Shown here: piece after piece, positions 1-9,165 of the stretch
How the letters are laid out: every line of letters begins with the position of its first letter
Position numbering within the stretch: the stretch's first letter is position 1
The notes under the pieces: model-generated
Databases searched by the model: none
What the model saw: the letters and a program-made list of their open reading frames with translations, nothing else
Told to the model about the DNA's origin: nothing
Source: Microbacterium amylolyticum
GTDB taxonomy: Bacteria; Actinomycetota; Actinomycetes; Actinomycetales; Microbacteriaceae
Direction of reading: 5' to 3'
Assembly (NCBI RefSeq): GCF_011046975.1
Contig: NZ_CP049254.1
Coordinates: 1-45,606, forward strand
DNA: 45,606 nt
Position numbers and translations under genes: made by a program

Positions 1-1616
1 AGGCTGCTCGCCGTCGCGCCGGTCTCCTGCCCTGCAACGGTCGCGGCCTTCTTTGTGGGCGCGACGATCACCATCTTTCGGCCCTGGTTCTCCAAGAGCT
101 GACGCGCAACGCGCAGCATCGTCGTCTTACCCGTGCCCGCCGGGCCGGTCACCGTCACCAGGCGGTCGGTGCCGCCGATCGCCGCGGCCGCGTCCGTCTG
201 ACCGGCATCGAGGGTGCGTCCGTCGGTGAGCGACTCCGCAGCGACGGCGTTGACCGTTTCTGCTTCGACGGTCTCTCCGGCGATCGCCAGTCGATCAAAT
301 TTGTCGGCTAGTGCCACCTTCGCCGATAGCGTTCGTGTGGCCATCCGGTGCTTCACGTGGCCCGGGATCGAGGGCTCCGTCACGAGTGTGACGGTCGACC
401 CCTCAGAAGCGCGCGCGGCGACGTCTTCGATCAGCTCATCAAGGGCTGCACGGTCGGCGACGATGCCCGCCGCGGCGACGGCGCGGACGGCTCCTGCACG
501 GACGTCGAAGTCGCTAAAGCGGCCTCCGTTTCCTGCTGAACGGTTGTCGGCATCGGTGACCGCGCGCAGCGCAAGATCGTCGCGGTCGACGTCTGCGATC
601 GCGCGTGATGTGACCGGTGCCGGCGGGCGGACGTTGCCGTCCGTGACGAGTGCTGGGTCGATGTCTGCGATCTCGCGGCGGACGGTGTCACGCCATTCTT
701 CTTCGTCGACAGTGTCGGGTTTGTTGGGTCGCTGGTGAGCCCACGCCCACCGATCGATCGCCATGAGAACGTCATGGCCAGGTTCCTGTCCGGGGTTCGC
801 TTTGCGCCATTGTGCGAGGCGCACAGCACGGTTCGCTTCGATCTGATTCGATCGCCGAGACAGCGGACGGACGACCTGCGCGAGCTCGGTAATCTCCCCA
901 TCCGCGTCCAGCGTGAACCCCTTTTCAGCCAGCGCAGCGATCCATTCGGGATCGGTTCGCGCGGCCAAATCGCCCTCCGCGTTGACGACGTTTTGGAACC
1001 GGAGCATCACTCGAGAGTCGAGGCTCGACCACTTTCCGTCGCGGCCGAGCACCTTCGCGTTGAGCCAGAGATGACGATGCTTGTGAGCATCGAGAGCACG
1101 AGAACGTTCGTGGCGCAGCTCGACAACTTCAACTTGTGCCAGCTCCATTCGCTCGGCTCCCGCAGCCCCTCGACGACCGTTTAGTTCCTCTTTCCAAAGG
1201 GTCACAATTCGGTCGCGCAGACGGTCCTGCAATGCCTCGTACGCGTCGGCAAGTTCGGGGTCAAGAACGGCTGCAAGTGAATATGACTTAGGTGAATTTA
1301 CGGTCGCATCAAAGACAAGATCTGTCGCCGGGGAAGTGAGTTCACGGCCGCGCCGTTCGCCCGTTTTTGGGTCAGATCCAGCGAACCAAGTTTGTAGCTG
1401 ATCGACGTTCAGATCGTCCCGAGAGATCCCCTCATCGGTGACCGTGTGACGTGTCACAGTCGACCCGGCGTAGCGGGCCGCGGCAATCGTCGACGTCGTG
1501 TGATCGGCGCTGTGATCGTGACTGGAATCACACGCTCCACCGAAGGCGTACGCCGCAGCAGAGGCGACTCCCGCGCCTCCGATACCGCGTTTCCAACGCG
1601 CCACACCACCTCGCAT
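1..1616 (-). CDS. traA: MobF conjugative relaxase-helicase, N-terminal part (continues at 45606)
   Basis: This is the first 539 codons of a 1247-residue protein that nicks oriT, stays bound to the 5' end and unwinds the plasmid during conjugation. Reading on the minus strand from ATG 1616, the protein starts MRGGVARW, like the MRGGV openings I recall from actinobacterial TrwC relaxases. The HUH metal site is visible as H178-K-H180-R-H182. Y23 and Y49 are the only early tyrosines I see that could be catalytic. Walker A GPAGTGKTT lies at residues 491-499 and begins the RecD-like helicase. At position 1 the reading frame is open and the codon CT|G is completed by base 45606, so the gene crosses the window ends. 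The start is a judgement: upstream codons stay open, and GGAGG lies rather far from ATG 1616. Divergent to the methylase/helicase gene. Confidence 0.88.
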   Translation of the reverse strand, partial: MRGGVARWKRGIGGAGVASAAAYAFGGACDSSHDHSADHTTSTIAAARYAGSTVTRHTVTDEGISRDDLNVDQLQTWFAGSDPKTGERRGRELTSPATDLVFDATVNSPKSYSLAAVLDPELADAYEALQDRLRDRIVTLWKEELNGRRGAAGAERMELAQVEVVELRHERSRALDAHKHRHLWLNAKVLGRDGKWSSLDSRVMLRFQNVVNAEGDLAARTDPEWIAALAEKGFTLDADGEITELAQVVRPLSRRSNQIEANRAVRLAQWRKANPGQEPGHDVLMAIDRWAWAHQRPNKPDTVDEEEWRDTVRREIADIDPALVTDGNVRPPAPVTSRAIADVDRDDLALRAVTDADNRSAGNGGRFSDFDVRAGAVRAVAAAGIVADRAALDELIEDVAARASEGSTVTLVTEPSIPGHVKHRMATRTLSAKVALADKFDRLAIAGETVEAETVNAVAAESLTDGRTLDAGQTDAAAAIGGTDRLVTVTGPAGTGKTTMLRVARQLLENQGRKMVIVAPTKKAATVAGQETGATASS

Positions 1617-1887
1617 AAGGCCCAGCGTAGCGGGCCTCCACTCAAAGTGCCTGCGTGCATCACCTTCATTTCTTCGTCGGAGGTGCGATAGCCTGACGGT
1701 GTCTTGTTCGCGTAGCGGCTCAACGTGAGTTGCTGGGTGGGAGGACCGGAGTCTGGTTTGAGGTCTGTGGGTCGGCTCGGTGGATCGAAGTTTCTTCGAT
1801 CCATGGGGTCAGTGGCGATCAGCTCTGTGAGTCGATGCAGTCTCGATATGGGGCTCGTTGAGAAGGTCAAGATGAGGGGATTGGCGA
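1617..1887. other. Divergent intergenic region, candidate oriT
   Basis: No convincing gene lies between the relaxase start and the methylase/helicase start. The region must hold divergent promoters. MobF plasmids commonly keep the nick site beside the relaxase gene, so oriT is expected here or nearby. It contains a perfect 10-bp inverted repeat (1781-1803). The short word GCGTAGCGG occurs at 1625 and 1710 (and at 1468 inside the relaxase gene). I cannot identify the nick position itself. Confidence 0.4.
1781..1803. repeat. Perfect hairpin in the oriT candidate region
   Basis: Arms TGGATCGAAG and CTTCGATCCA are separated by TTT. Relaxase-binding hairpins of this size flank nick sites in other plasmids, which is the reason for linking it to oriT. 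It could instead be an operator for either divergent gene. Confidence 0.5.
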
Positions 1888-4800
1888 GTGGCTCGTCGCA
1901 GTCGTCGGAACAGCTCAAAGTCGTTTCAGCAACCGGAGCTGGACCTGTGGGGAATGTCACCATCGGAAGCAGATACGGAAGTACGGGCGGTGCGGGAGGC
2001 TTCAGCCACCCCCACCGAGTCGGCGCTCGTAGACGGCTTGCTCGACTTCTCACTTCTTGACGAATTCGAAGGAGGAAATGATGAATCAATACGGTCAGAT
2101 GGCGATGAGTCATTGGCAGACTCACGCCCCGCAGCGATACGCGGAAATCGACAATCCAACGACGTTTTTCGAGATGCTCGGGGAACAGGCGATGGAACAG
2201 ATCACGTCGCTCGCGGCGAAGCTCGAGGGGACCGATCGGGAGACCGAGGGGTACCTCGAGAAGGTGGGCCGGCTGAACGCCGCGCGGAAGCAGGCGGAGG
2301 AGATCGTCCTGTCCGACCTGGTGTGGATCCCGGCCGAGACGACGGACGACGAGACGTTCGAGGAGTGGATGGCGGGCCAGAGCGATATCAGCAGTCCCCT
2401 TCACATTTGGGCGAGGTCGCTGGAGTCCGCGGACACTCCGGAGGCGCGCGAGGAAGCAGAGCTGCTGAGCCCGCAACAGATGTCCGAGGAGCTCGGACTG
2501 TCGGAGGAAATGACGCAGCGGATCTGGGACGCGAAGTTCCCGGAGCTGGAAGTGGAGTCGGCTCAGTCACGCGCAGAGATCACGAAGGCGCATCGGAAGT
2601 TGTGGGAGAAGCTCGGGCGGCCTCTCCCGGTGTAGCCCGGTTCCTGCCCGCCACGCAGGATGACCTCGCACCATCAGGTGCGAAAGCACGCTTCGCAGCA
2701 AACGTCGCCGCGATCCGTGTTGCCCAGCAACTCGATCGTGAGCAGCGCCTGGCCACCGCCGACGAGCAACGCACCCTCGCCCGATACGGTTCCTGGGGCG
2801 CAGTGCCTGACGTGTTCGACCCGGCGAAAGAAAGCTGGGCGCACGAACGTGCCGAGCTACAGACGTTGCTCGATGAAGCGTCCTACGACGCAGCCCAACG
2901 AACAACGATCAACGCTCACTACACCGACCCGGCATACGTGCGCGAGATCTGGTCTGCTCTTGACGCCCTCGGCTTCGACGGGGGCACAGTGCTCGAACCG
3001 GGATCCGGAGCGGGAACCTTCATCGGTCTTGCTCCTGAATCTGCCGACATGATCGGTGTCGAGCTGGACCCGACAACGGCCTCGATTGCTCGCGGCTTGT
3101 ATCCCCAAGCCGCGATCCGCACCGAATCGTTCGCGGAGACGCCCTTCCCCGATGGTCACGTCGACGCCGTTGTCGGCAACGTGCCGTTCGGAAACGTCAC
3201 TCTGCATGACCCGCGACACAATGCGGGGCGGCATTCGATGCACAACCATTTCATCATCAAGTCGCTCGCCCTCACCCGACCGGGCGGGCTGGTGGCCGTA
3301 CTCACCAGTCACTACACACTGGATGCTCAAAACCCCGCAGCGCGGCGCGAGATGAGTCAGATGGCTGATCTGGTCGGCGCCGTCCGCCTCCCCAGCGGTG
3401 CCCACCGCCGCGCTGCCGGCACAGAGGTCGTCACCGATCTGCTTGTGTTCCGTAAGCGAGAGGCCGGGGAGGTCGCTCGCGATCGCCAATGGGAAACCAC
3501 CACCCCGCGCGTCATCGATGGTGAGAAAGTCTCCGTCAACGCGTACTTCGATGATCATCCCGCGCACATCCTCGGAGACCTCGCCGTGCGATCAGGTGCG
3601 TACGGGTCCGCATCCTTGCATGTCGACAGCAGCGACCTGTCGAGCGTCGACGTCGTGCTTCGCACGGCCCTCGACGGCGTCGTCGATCGTGCGATCGAGC
3701 GCGGCCAGACGATGACGCAGCCCACCGCAGCGGTTGAGACCGCACGTACAGCCTTCGTCGAGACAGACACCGCCGTATGGGACGGCACCCTGCTGGCGAC
3801 CGACGCCGGCATCATGCGCGTGCGTGGCGGACGCCGCGAGCCAGTGAAGGTCGCAGCGAAGAATGTCCGCGAGCTCACGGCACTTATCAAGATCCGCGAC
3901 GCAGTGACCACGGTGCTCGATCTCGAAGCATCGTCGCCAGACGACACTGATGATCTTGTCGCCGCCCGCGAAGATCTCCGCGACCGGTACGACGCGTATG
4001 CCGCCCAGTACGGTCCCATTAACCGCTTCACTCTGTCAAAGAGCGATTCGCGGATCACGCCACAAGCGCCGCGTCTCATGCGCGGCGATCCTTTTGGCCC
4101 CGCAGTACTCGCACTTGAGCTGTTCGACGAGGAATCCCAGACAGCACGCCACGCAGCCATCCTGGGGCAGCGTGTGTTGTCTCCACGTCCTGTCCGCGAA
4201 GGTGCAGAAACACCTGCAGAAGCGATCTCGATCAGCCGCGACCGCACCGGGCGTATCGACCTCGACACGATCGCTTACCTCCTCGGCACCGACCAGGTGG
4301 ATGCTCGCGCCCAGCTGGGGACACTCGTTTTCGATGACCCCGCCCGTGACGGGCAGATCGTCGCCGCCAGTGAGTACCTTTCGGGCAACGTCCGTCTCAA
4401 GCTCGATCAGGCGCGCGCAGCCAACGAGACAGATCCCGGCCGTTACAGCACGAACATCGCCGCCCTCGAGGATGCACTCCCCGAAGCGATCCCGCAGGAC
4501 CAGATCGAAGCGCAGCTCGGAGCAGTGTGGATCGACATCCCCACGTATCAGCAGTTCTTCCGCGAGACGCTCCAAGACCGGAACCTCACGATCGAATCTC
4601 CCCTCCCCGGAAAGTGGAAGGTAACGGGCAACAAGCACACGTTGCGTGCGCGTGAGGAATGGGGCACCGACGATCGGTCGGCGATTGCGATCGCCGAAAA
4701 CCTCCTTGAACAGATGCCGATCACCGTCAAGGACCAGATCGACGTGGGCGAGACGACCAAACGTGTTATCAACGCTGAGAAGACCACCGCGGCACAGGAG

Positions 4801-7782
4801 AAGGCGCAGAAACTACAGGAGCGATTCTCCGAATGGGCGTGGGAAGACCCCGATCGTGCAGCGCGCTTGTCCGACGAGTACAACCGGCGTTTCAACTCGA
4901 TCGTTCTCCGGTCATACGACCGCGACGGCGAGTACCTCACCCTTCCGGGCCTGACGGAGACATTCAAGCCGCGAGAGCACCAGCTAGCAGCGGTTGCACG
5001 CATCGTCAGCGAGCAGGCCGTGGGGCTGTTCCATCAGGTCGGAGCAGGTAAGACGGCCGAGATGGTCATGGGCGCGATGGAGCTTAAGCGCATGGGCCTC
5101 GTGAACAAGCCCGTTGTCGTCGTCCCCAACCACATGCTCGAGCAGTTTTCGCGTGAGTGGCTGCAGATGTATCCGCAGGCGCGGCTTCTCGCCGCGTCGA
5201 GCAAGGATCTCGGCAAGGACGACCGCCGACTGTTTGTCGCCCGGGCAGCAGCCAACGACTGGGACGCGATCGTCATGACACATTCCGCGTTCCAATCCAT
5301 TCCCCTCTCGCCCGCTTTCGAGCAGCAGTACATCAGCCGCGAGGTTGAGACCATGCGCGAGGCTCTGACGCACGCACAAGACGAAGGCGGCAGTTCGTAC
5401 ACGGTCAAGGAAATTGAGAAGGCGGTCATCCGCCTCGAAGAACGACAGAAAGAACTGATCGATCTGCCCCGTGACCCCGGGCTGTCGTTTGAATCGACCG
5501 GTATCGACTACGTGATGGTCGACGAAGCGCACCTCTACAAGAACCTGGCCACCGCGTCGAACATCCCCGGCGCGGAACTCCGGGGATCTCAGAAGTCGAC
5601 CGATATGCACATGAAGCTCGACTACCTGCGCAGTCAGCACGGAGAACGTGTGGTGACCATGGCGACCGCAACGCCGATCGCCAACTCGGTCACCGAGGCA
5701 TACGTCATGCAACGCTATCTTCGGCCAGATCTCCTCGAAAACGCTGGCCTACGCGTCTTCGACCAATGGGCAGCAACGTTCGGCAAGACCGTCAGCGAAA
5801 TCGAAGTCGCACCCACCGGCGGGGAAAAATTCCGGATGAAGACGCGCTTCGCGTCGTTCCAGAACGTACCCGAGATGCTCCGCATGTGGCACGTCTCCGC
5901 CGACGTGAAAACGAGCGAGGATCTCAATCTGCCGGTGCCCGAGCTGTCGGTACGCCCCGACGGACAACGTGGACCGCTGATCCACACCGTCTCGCCAGGC
6001 CCGAAGCTGCGCGCGTACATCGACGACATCGCCCAGCGTGCGGATGCGGTGGCCAACAAGGAAGTCGCGCCCGACGTCGACAACATGCTCAAAATCAGTA
6101 GCGACGGCCGTAAAGCCGCACTCGATGTGCGCATGGTGGGCCTCGATAAGGATGTCGACACCGGCAAGATCGACGCCGCCGCAGCACAAATCCTGCACAC
6201 CTGGCAACAGACTCGCGATCGCGAGTACGTCGACACCGTCACCAAAGAGAAATCCCCCGTTCCTGGCGGGCTACAACTTGTCTTCAGTGATCTCGGTGTG
6301 CCCAACTCCGATGGCAGGTGGAACGCCTACGACGAGTTGAAGAACCTCCTCGTCGACGGCGGGATGAACCCCGACTCAATCCGGTTCATGGGTGAAGCCA
6401 AAACAGACGCCGAGAAAGCGCGCCTGTTCCAGGCCGCTCGGTCAGGTCACGTCGCCGTTCTCGTGGGATCGACCGAAAAGATGGGCGTGGGAACCAACGT
6501 TCAAGCTCGTGCCGTCGCGCTGCACCACCTCGACGCGCCCTGGCGTCCGGCCGACGTCGAGCAGCGTGACGGCCGCATCATCAGGCAGGGAAACCAGAAC
6601 GCTGAAGTCTCCATCCACCGTTACGTCGTCGAGCGATCCTTCGACGCGTACATGTGGCAAACACTCGAGCGCAAAGGCCGATTCATCAATCAGGTCATGC
6701 GAGGAAAACTCGACGTGCGTGAGATGGACGATGTGTCGTCATCGACGATCAGCGCGGCAGAAACGAAGGCGATCGCCTCCGGCAACCCGCTCCTGCTCGA
6801 GCAAGCTCAGACAAACGACGAACTCGGCAAGCTCGAACGGCTCGCCCGTTCCCATTCCCGAGCGCAGTCCAACCTCGTCCAGACGCACCAGATCAAACAG
6901 CGCCGGGCGGAAGTACTCAGCTCGCGCATCCTCGACCTGGAACACGCAAGTAACCATGTCGTCGATACCTCCGGCGAGAAGTTCCGCATCCAGATCGACG
7001 GACGGACGTACGACAAACGTGCCGACGCCGGAGCCGCACTCGCACGCACAATGATTCAAAAGGGTGTGCAGTACACGCAGCGAGATCAGGCTCTCGGCAC
7101 CATCGCCCAGATCGGTTCTCACTCCATAGAAGCGCGCACGATCGTGTCGCTCGGACAAGCCAGCGTCGAATTCGTCGTGGCAGGCCTCCCCGATGTCACC
7201 CGCCGTGTGTCACGCGAGCGGGCACTCGATGCCGGGATCGGCCTCGTTACGCAGCTGGAAAATACTCAGGCATCGATCCCGGCCGTGCTCGAACAGATGA
7301 AACAAGATCTGGCAGACACGCGACGTGACGCCGCTGCGGCGCAGTCGCGCATCGGTATCCCGTTCGAGCATTCCGATCAGCTAGAGGCGGTGCGCACGCG
7401 TGCGGCGCAGATCGCGCAGCAACTGTCGCAGCAGGCAAGCAGCGGCCCAGCCGCTGTCGAGGAAGAACCGGAGAGGTTCTCCCCCGCCGAGCTAGCGCGT
7501 GAGATGGAAGACCCGAAGTGGTGGGCCGGGCGAGCCTATTCAGAACTGAGCACACTCGTGAGCGAGTCACGCGAGAAACGAAGCGATGATCCCGACTGGC
7601 GGCGCGTGTACTCGACGCTCGAAGACGGGCTACGGAGCAGACTGACGCCTTCGGCGCTCAAGAGCGCGTTCGATATCGACACGCCCCCAGATCAGTCAGT
7701 ACCGCGTGCCGAGACGTCGTCTGCGACAGGGCCCGTCACGGGCTCGGCTCCTGATCGGAGCACCGGGCCGTCACTTTCGTAA
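1888..7782 (+). CDS. Giant methylase/SNF2-type helicase fusion of conjugative plasmids
   Basis: A 1964-residue cytoplasmic protein of the methylase-plus-DEAD/DEAH-helicase type common on conjugative elements. Its role is not established; protection of entering DNA is a usual guess. The SAM-binding motif is VLEPGSGAGTF near residue 368. The amino-methylase motif IV is NVPFGN (in place of NPPY/F) near 431. Helicase Walker A HQVGAGKTAEM is near 1049, the DEAH box (MVDEAHLY) near 1210 and motif VI RDGRIIRQGNQ near 1560. The C-terminus is helical and ends TGPVTG...STGPSLS, a tail shared with other proteins here. The start GTG 1888 follows AGGGG at 8 bases. Residues about 66-248 are read over a second gene in another frame and are Gly/Arg/Asp-rich and featureless. 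No ATG, GTG or TTG occurs in frame just after that gene, so translation must enter from upstream or by frameshift. Confidence 0.85.
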   Translation: MARRSRRNSSKSFQQPELDLWGMSPSEADTEVRAVREASATPTESALVDGLLDFSLLDEFEGGNDESIRSDGDESLADSRPAAIRGNRQSNDVFRDARGTGDGTDHVARGEARGDRSGDRGVPREGGPAERRAEAGGGDRPVRPGVDPGRDDGRRDVRGVDGGPERYQQSPSHLGEVAGVRGHSGGARGSRAAEPATDVRGARTVGGNDAADLGREVPGAGSGVGSVTRRDHEGASEVVGEARAASPGVARFLPATQDDLAPSGAKARFAANVAAIRVAQQLDREQRLATADEQRTLARYGSWGAVPDVFDPAKESWAHERAELQTLLDEASYDAAQRTTINAHYTDPAYVREIWSALDALGFDGGTVLEPGSGAGTFIGLAPESADMIGVELDPTTASIARGLYPQAAIRTESFAETPFPDGHVDAVVGNVPFGNVTLHDPRHNAGRHSMHNHFIIKSLALTRPGGLVAVLTSHYTLDAQNPAARREMSQMADLVGAVRLPSGAHRRAAGTEVVTDLLVFRKREAGEVARDRQWETTTPRVIDGEKVSVNAYFDDHPAHILGDLAVRSGAYGSASLHVDSSDLSSVDVVLRTALDGVVDRAIERGQTMTQPTAAVETARTAFVETDTAVWDGTLLATDAGIMRVRGGRREPVKVAAKNVRELTALIKIRDAVTTVLDLEASSPDDTDDLVAAREDLRDRYDAYAAQYGPINRFTLSKSDSRITPQAPRLMRGDPFGPAVLALELFDEESQTARHAAILGQRVLSPRPVREGAETPAEAISISRDRTGRIDLDTIAYLLGTDQVDARAQLGTLVFDDPARDGQIVAASEYLSGNVRLKLDQARAANETDPGRYSTNIAALEDALPEAIPQDQIEAQLGAVWIDIPTYQQFFRETLQDRNLTIESPLPGKWKVTGNKHTLRAREEWGTDDRSAIAIAENLLEQMPITVKDQIDVGETTKRVINAEKTTAAQEKAQKLQERFSEWAWEDPDRAARLSDEYNRRFNSIVLRSYDRDGEYLTLPGLTETFKPREHQLAAVARIVSEQAVGLFHQVGAGKTAEMVMGAMELKRMGLVNKPVVVVPNHMLEQFSREWLQMYPQARLLAASSKDLGKDDRRLFVARAAANDWDAIVMTHSAFQSIPLSPAFEQQYISREVETMREALTHAQDEGGSSYTVKEIEKAVIRLEERQKELIDLPRDPGLSFESTGIDYVMVDEAHLYKNLATASNIPGAELRGSQKSTDMHMKLDYLRSQHGERVVTMATATPIANSVTEAYVMQRYLRPDLLENAGLRVFDQWAATFGKTVSEIEVAPTGGEKFRMKTRFASFQNVPEMLRMWHVSADVKTSEDLNLPVPELSVRPDGQRGPLIHTVSPGPKLRAYIDDIAQRADAVANKEVAPDVDNMLKISSDGRKAALDVRMVGLDKDVDTGKIDAAAAQILHTWQQTRDREYVDTVTKEKSPVPGGLQLVFSDLGVPNSDGRWNAYDELKNLLVDGGMNPDSIRFMGEAKTDAEKARLFQAARSGHVAVLVGSTEKMGVGTNVQARAVALHHLDAPWRPADVEQRDGRIIRQGNQNAEVSIHRYVVERSFDAYMWQTLERKGRFINQVMRGKLDVREMDDVSSSTISAAETKAIASGNPLLLEQAQTNDELGKLERLARSHSRAQSNLVQTHQIKQRRAEVLSSRILDLEHASNHVVDTSGEKFRIQIDGRTYDKRADAGAALARTMIQKGVQYTQRDQALGTIAQIGSHSIEARTIVSLGQASVEFVVAGLPDVTRRVSRERALDAGIGLVTQLENTQASIPAVLEQMKQDLADTRRDAAAAQSRIGIPFEHSDQLEAVRTRAAQIAQQLSQQASSGPAAVEEEPERFSPAELAREMEDPKWWAGRAYSELSTLVSESREKRSDDPDWRRVYSTLEDGLRSRLTPSALKSAFDIDTPPDQSVPRAETSSATGPVTGSAPDRSTGPSLS
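2081..2635 (+). CDS. Small acidic protein nested out of frame in the helicase gene
   Basis: A 184-residue protein starting MNQYGQMAMSHWQ, preceded by a strong GGAGG at 2071-2075 (5 bases to ATG 2081; ATG 2078 is too close). It looks like a genuine soluble protein: acidic helical stretches such as RLNAARKQAEEIVLSD and a mixed C-terminus. I recall similar MNQYGQ-starting proteins beside relaxase/helicase genes of actinobacterial plasmids, function unknown. The whole gene lies in the -1 frame relative to the helicase gene, whose frame stays open throughout. Its ribosome-binding site is itself read as part of EFEGGN in the helicase frame. Its stop is at 2633-2635, where the helicase frame again looks like real coding sequence. 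Confidence 0.8.
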   Translation: MNQYGQMAMSHWQTHAPQRYAEIDNPTTFFEMLGEQAMEQITSLAAKLEGTDRETEGYLEKVGRLNAARKQAEEIVLSDLVWIPAETTDDETFEEWMAGQSDISSPLHIWARSLESADTPEAREEAELLSPQQMSEELGLSEEMTQRIWDAKFPELEVESAQSRAEITKAHRKLWEKLGRPLPV

Positions 7783-7801
7783 CAGCTAGTTCAGTCTGTG
7801 G

Positions 7802-7835
7802 GGGCCGGCTGGCGGTGCATCTCAGCTGCCGGCCC
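7802..7835. terminator. Candidate bidirectional terminator
   Basis: Arms GGGCCGGC and GCCGGCCC lie between the convergent helicase and nuclease genes and overlap the nuclease stop codon. There is no clear T-tract, so termination efficiency is uncertain. Confidence 0.4.
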
Positions 7836-8631
7836 GGCATTCAGCGGTGCCGAAGACGTAGTTGAGGGAGCAGCCTGCGGCGGCGTTTGTGACGTTCACG
7901 CGCATGTCAATCTCTCCGTCGCATGAGCGCACGTCTACATGAACAGCCCGCGGGATCAGCTCGTCACCGTGGTACTGCGGGGTGGCTGCGTAATAGAGCG
8001 GGCAAGCGTCACCGGCGCCGGTATCGAGGTAGTCGCGAGCGATTTTCTCGGTGTAGGCCATCCCGCCGGCATAGACACCATCGGCGCGGGTGGATCCGAC
8101 GTTTTGGGTGCGTGTTCCGGTGACGAGGTTTTCGCGCGAGGCTGCACCGCCGAGTGAGTCTGCGAGCAGGTGTGAACGGTTCCACAGCCATCCTGAGTAG
8201 GCCGTAGATCCGTCGACGTCTGCACGTGCAGGGATCGTGACCTCACCGTTTTCAGCGGGCCATCCAGCAGGGTCAACGGTGATGTCTTCGCGGCCCCGAT
8301 CGGCTGCAGCCTGACGCAGCTCGGAGGTAAGTACCCCATAGGCGCACGTTGCCCGGTCGAGCTGGTCGACGGGACAGTAGGCGACGTCGCCGGGCTCTGC
8401 GGCGTACAGCACCTCTGCCGCGCCATCGACGGTGTAGTAGTCGCCGTCAACCGCAATGGCGACCTGCTCGATCGTCGGAGCGCCCCCCACGATGTCGCTT
8501 AATTCTGGCAGCCATTCGGCTCCGATACTGGGGACGGCGACCCATGCGACTGCCGCGACTACGGCCGTTGCCGCAATGCTTATCAGCGCCCGGCGCACTC
8601 GTTTGCGGATCGTTCTCGTGGTTCGTTTCAT
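7822..8631 (-). CDS. Secreted DNA/RNA non-specific endonuclease
   Basis: A 269-residue protein with an N-terminal signal/anchor (KRVRRALISIAATAVVAAVAW) after a basic start, so it acts outside the membrane. The catalytic region reads WNRSHLLADSLGG, then ENLVTGTRTQN. This fits the EndA/NucA-like beta-beta-alpha metal nucleases: His in the NRSH block as general base, Asn in the following block as metal ligand. Four cysteines in the mature part may form disulfides. I chose ATG 8631 rather than an upstream in-frame start because the signal sequence then begins the protein. It is the last gene of a minus-strand run containing SSB and two other small genes. A secreted nuclease next to transfer genes is odd; it might degrade surface or competing DNA. 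Confidence 0.85.
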   Translation of the reverse strand: MKRTTRTIRKRVRRALISIAATAVVAAVAWVAVPSIGAEWLPELSDIVGGAPTIEQVAIAVDGDYYTVDGAAEVLYAAEPGDVAYCPVDQLDRATCAYGVLTSELRQAAADRGREDITVDPAGWPAENGEVTIPARADVDGSTAYSGWLWNRSHLLADSLGGAASRENLVTGTRTQNVGSTRADGVYAGGMAYTEKIARDYLDTGAGDACPLYYAATPQYHGDELIPRAVHVDVRSCDGEIDMRVNVTNAAAGCSLNYVFGTAECRAGS

Positions 8632-8668
8632 ACGTCTCTGGCGTCTCCCGTTCAGGCTTGCGTTCGTG

Positions 8669-9163
8669 TTATCCGCTGTAGGGGGTTCCGGGAAGCAGGT
8701 CTTTCTCGCTGATGGTGCGCAGCTGGAACTCTGCACCTGTCCACGCGAGCTGCACGGTCACCTCTCGGGTACCGTCAGTGATCACCGTTGACCCGTATGG
8801 GCCGACGTTGAGTTCTGCGGGGCTTTTGCCCACGGGCCATCCCACGGGCCATTTCAGTTCACGGGCCTGTTCGTCTGTCAGGCGGAGGTCGTATGTCTCG
8901 TACACCGCATCCTGGACGCTCCGCGTGGTCTGTGCCCCCCGGTGAATGGCTTCGAGGACCAAAGTCAGGACAACTGCCGCGCTGATCGCGATCATCGCGT
9001 TGAGGCCAAGGATGTATAAGAGCCCAGCGCCTTCGTTACGTCGTCGACGGATTCGTTCGTTGACCACAACGCTGACGAGGACACCGACGATGAACACTGC
9101 GATTGCTGTCCATGTCCATGTCAGCCAGCCGTAAGCGCTCGGCTCGATGTCGAACTGGTTCAT
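8669..9163 (-). CDS. Two-helix membrane protein, unknown
   Basis: A 164-residue protein with two hydrophobic segments: WLTWTWTAIAVFIVGVLVSV near residue 13 and LNAMIAISAAVVLTLVLEAI near residue 53. The C-terminal half is soluble and mixed charge, with a WPVGWPVGKSP segment. I do not recognise the family. It lies 2 bases after the RHH gene and just before the nuclease gene, so the three are probably co-transcribed. The N-terminus is short and outside or inside is undetermined. Confidence 0.75.
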   Translation of the reverse strand: MNQFDIEPSAYGWLTWTWTAIAVFIVGVLVSVVVNERIRRRRNEGAGLLYILGLNAMIAISAAVVLTLVLEAIHRGAQTTRSVQDAVYETYDLRLTDEQARELKWPVGWPVGKSPAELNVGPYGSTVITDGTREVTVQLAWTGAEFQLRTISEKDLLPGTPYSG

Positions 9164-9165
9164 AG

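Noticed and set aside
1454..1662. Alternative relaxase start in another minus frame, MKVMHAG...
   Set aside because: It resembles some relaxase starts but the frame ends at 1454 and does not reach the HUH motif. The MRGGV start at 1616 is continuous with the rest.
1468..1720. GCGTAGCGG triple repeat as iterons
   Set aside because: Only three copies with unequal spacing, one inside the relaxase gene; noted only in the oriT entry.
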